Assembly: GCA_016191115.1 (NCBI GenBank)
Contig: JACPPG010000024.1
Span: 1-40,439, forward strand
Origin: Planctomycetia bacterium
GTDB taxonomy: Bacteria > Planctomycetota > Planctomycetia > Pirellulales > JACPPG01
DNA: 40,439 bases
Direction of reading: 5' to 3'
Positions 38,415 to 40,439 of this stretch are shown here, one piece after another (position 1 is the stretch's first letter; each line of letters begins with the position of its first letter). The notes beneath the pieces were generated by a model, which was given only the letters and a program-made list of their open reading frames with translations, had not been told where the DNA came from and ran no database searches. Both the position numbers and the translations under genes were made by a program.

Positions 38415-40238
38415 TCACACGGCGTCGGCGAACGCCGCCAGATCGCGCTCCAAGGCGTCCAATCGCTCGGCCAGCTCGCGCTTCGCGTCGGCCAGGTTCG
38501 CCAACTGCTCGGCCGGCTCGTAGGCGAACGTGTAGAACTTCACCTTCGGCTCCGTGCCCGACGGGCGGACGGCGGCGTAGTTGCCCGGCGTCTCGAGGTC
38601 GATGATCACCAGGTCGTCGCGTGGGCCGTCGAGCGGCTTGGTCGTTCCGTCGGCGAGCATGACGACCTGCTTCAAGTAGTCGCGCACGCCCGCGACCGCC
38701 ATCCCGCCCAGCGACTCCGGCGGCTTCGTCCGCAAGAGCGTCATGAGCGCTTTCATGCGGGCCATGCCTTCGCTGCCGGGCATCGTCTTTGCGACCGTCC
38801 GCTCGGCATGGCACCCGTATTGCCAGTAGAGGTTGTCGAGCTTTTCGTGCAGCGTCCGGCCGTCGGCCTTGCACTGGGCGGCGAGCTCGGCCAGGAGCAT
38901 GGCGGCGACCGCGGCGTCCTTGTCCCGCACGTGCGTGCCCACCAGGAACCCGTGCGACTCCTCGCAACCGAGCAGGAAACTCTCCGGTCCGACCTCATCC
39001 ATCGTTTGCGCGATCCATTTGAAGCCGACCAGCAAGTTGCCGTACGTCTTCACGCCGTAGGCGTCGGCAATCCGGCGCACCAGCTCGGTAGTGACCAGCG
39101 TCTTGACGACGTAGTGATCGGAAGTGAGCGCGCCGGCCGCTTTGCGATTCGCCAGCAAGTATTCCGCCAGTAACGACGCGATCTGGTTACCGGTGAACGT
39201 CTGCCACTCGGCGCCAAGCGACCCAGCGACGGGCGCTGCACAACCCAGCCGGTCGGCATCCGGATCGGTCGACAGGATCACGTCGGCGCCGGTTTGGTGG
39301 GCCCGCTCGATCGGCGCGTCGAACGTGGCGGGGTTCTCGGGATTGGCGACGTGGCCCGGGACGTTGGGGAAATCGCCGTCCGGCTCGGCGTGCGGCCCGA
39401 ACACCTCGACGTCGGCAAAGCCGACCGCCGCCAGCACGGGACAGACACTGGTGCGGCCCACGCCGTGCAGCGGCGAGTAGAGGATCTTCAAGTCGCGCGG
39501 GCCCGGCGTGCTCTGCAGCTCGACCGCGCGTTGATAGCCAAGGTCGACTTCCTCCTGGCTGTACGTCACGCGACCGTCGGCCAGCGCCTCGGCGAAGGGA
39601 ACACGGTTGATCGCCGTGACGCTCATCACCCGCTCGATCACGCCCTTGTCGTGCGGCGGCAGCAACTGGGCGCCGGTGCTCCAGTAAGCCTTGACCGCGT
39701 TGTCGCTGGGCGGATTGTGGCTGGCCGTGACCATGATGCCGCAGGAACAGCCATGATGCCGCACGGCGAACGACAACTCGGGCGTGCTGCGAACGCCGTC
39801 GAGAAAGAACACCCGCAAGCCGGCGGCCACCATCACTTCGGCGCACAACTCGGCGAAGTGCCGCGACCGGTGCCGCGTGTCGTAAGCGATCGCGCACGCC
39901 AGCCGGTCGCCGGTCGGGCGCTGGTCCTTGACGTAATCCGCCAGTCCCTGGGCGCTCTCGCCGATCGTGCGATCGTTGATGGCATTGCAGCCGATCGGGT
40001 ACATCCGCCCGCGGCGTCCGCCGGTGCCGAAGGGGATGACGGTCCAAAAGACGTCGTCCAACTGCTGCCAGCTTCCAGCGGCGACGTGCTCGGCCACCTG
40101 CGGCGCGTAGTCGGCGTAGCGCGGCTCGGTCAGCCAGGCGCGGATGTTCTGCGCCGCGGACGCGGAGAGCTTCTCCTCGCCCACCGCCGCGTCGACGGCC
40201 ACGAGCGCCGCTTTGGTGTCTGTCGAGGTTGTCGCCAT
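38415..40238 (-). CDS. alpha-D-phosphohexomutase (phosphoglucomutase/phosphomannomutase)
   Basis: A 607-residue enzyme that interconverts hexose-1- and hexose-6-phosphate, feeding nucleotide-sugar synthesis. The phosphoserine is Ser173 in TASHNPP, the metal loop is DPDADR (325-330), the sugar-binding loop is CEESHG and the phosphate-binding loop near the end is RPSGTEPK. IPFGTGGRRGRMYPIG near residue 68 is the domain 1 opening. The length and the two-domain-insert form fit the PGM2-like branch, which often prefers glucose-1,6-bisphosphate or pentose phosphates; the substrate is not settled. It could supply hexose phosphates to the nucleotide-sugar genes at the other end. Confidence 0.93.
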   Translation of the reverse strand: MATTSTDTKAALVAVDAAVGEEKLSASAAQNIRAWLTEPRYADYAPQVAEHVAAGSWQQLDDVFWTVIPFGTGGRRGRMYPIGCNAINDRTIGESAQGLADYVKDQRPTGDRLACAIAYDTRHRSRHFAELCAEVMVAAGLRVFFLDGVRSTPELSFAVRHHGCSCGIMVTASHNPPSDNAVKAYWSTGAQLLPPHDKGVIERVMSVTAINRVPFAEALADGRVTYSQEEVDLGYQRAVELQSTPGPRDLKILYSPLHGVGRTSVCPVLAAVGFADVEVFGPHAEPDGDFPNVPGHVANPENPATFDAPIERAHQTGADVILSTDPDADRLGCAAPVAGSLGAEWQTFTGNQIASLLAEYLLANRKAAGALTSDHYVVKTLVTTELVRRIADAYGVKTYGNLLVGFKWIAQTMDEVGPESFLLGCEESHGFLVGTHVRDKDAAVAAMLLAELAAQCKADGRTLHEKLDNLYWQYGCHAERTVAKTMPGSEGMARMKALMTLLRTKPPESLGGMAVAGVRDYLKQVVMLADGTTKPLDGPRDDLVIIDLETPGNYAAVRPSGTEPKVKFYTFAYEPAEQLANLADAKRELAERLDALERDLAAFADAV

Positions 40239-40373
40239 GGTTGCTCCTGATCAGGCTGTCGTCGCTCGGTGGTCGCGCGCGGCGAGCGGACCGCGATCAA
40301 TTGTGCCGAAAACCGAGGCGCTCACAAGGTCCGCCGGCTGCGGTCAGTTTTTACGATTCGGCTGGCGCATTCG

Positions 40374-40439
40374 GGAGGGCGAGGCTCCCGCCGAGCCGTG
40401 GCGCACGGAGTCAACCTTGGCGCCACGGCTCGGCGGGAG
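40374..40439. repeat. dispersed hairpin repeat at the window end
   Basis: GGGAGGGCGAGGCTCCCGCC is nearly the same as 10630-10649. CTCCCGCCGAGCCGTGGCG (40385-40403) is followed by its perfect 19-base complement at 40421-40439, where the window ends, so the repeat probably continues beyond it. Confidence 0.65.

Noticed and set aside
1..40439. CRISPR array, rRNA or tRNA genes
   Set aside because: The repeats seen are dispersed and palindromic rather than regularly spaced direct repeats, and I found no T-loop-like GGTTCGAATCC with a matching acceptor stem in any gap.

Overview
The window is high-GC bacterial DNA that most resembles a member of the Planctomycetota, probably Pirellulales. This rests on inference from content: two proteins plus one gene remnant ending in a VPEP/PEP-CTERM sorting signal, a very large membrane-anchored TPR protein beside nucleotide-sugar genes, an SSUH2-like CxxCxGxG protein behind pspA, many extracytoplasmic proteins of unknown function, and intergenic spaces packed with short hairpin repeats. 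No rRNA, tRNA, CRISPR array or transposase gene was recognised.

Layout. 1-8.6 kb: a 1428-residue TPR protein, then a UDP-N-acetylhexosamine-type 6-dehydrogenase, an NAD-dependent sugar epimerase and a convergent UDP-glucuronate-decarboxylase-type enzyme, together a nucleotide-sugar module for surface polysaccharide. 9-13.4 kb: an amino-acid uptake group (fused solute-binding/permease ABC protein, its ATPase, and an APC permease). 13.5-18 kb: a PEP-CTERM protein, an ECF sigma factor translationally coupled to a zinc/cupin anti-sigma factor, and an MFS transporter. 18-22.5 kb: a Bax-inhibitor-1-like protein, an exported protein of unknown function, a formylglycine-generating-enzyme-like lipoprotein or secreted protein, and a ParD/ParE toxin-antitoxin pair with a promoter covered by two palindromes. 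22.5-29.2 kb is the most accessory part: a frameshifted ankyrin gene, a second PEP-CTERM protein, a DUF4345 protein, a two-gene small-protein/nucleotidyltransferase module, a membrane redoxin, a CPBP protease, a PEP-CTERM remnant and a DUF3303 protein. 29.2-40.4 kb is mostly housekeeping: mtaB-pspA-SSUH2-like, clpS, an M20 dipeptidase, serS, two small unknowns, an M48 protease and a phosphohexomutase.

The most notable feature is not a gene. Five copies of a 156-157 bp element (family A) lie between genes at 14.7, 18.0, 20.4, 24.5 and 27.3 kb. The four complete copies begin and end with near-perfect CAGGGCCATTC inverted repeats and are flanked by 10-bp direct repeats that differ from site to site (three perfect, one with a single mismatch), which is the signature of transposition. 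A second, 124-bp element (family B) sits directly against copy 4, has its own terminal inverted repeats starting CAGG, and is flanked by the same 10-bp target sequence, so that the target occurs three times. Both families carry an internal stem with the same two-position asymmetry (GGGNCAGGCAC on one arm, GGGNCTGGCTC on the other). Other hairpin families (AGCCCGA...GCGAGGG, telomere-like CCCTAA tracts, ATGATGAATG repeats, GGTGCTC mini-hairpins, CTCCCGCCGAGCCG) fill most of the remaining gaps.
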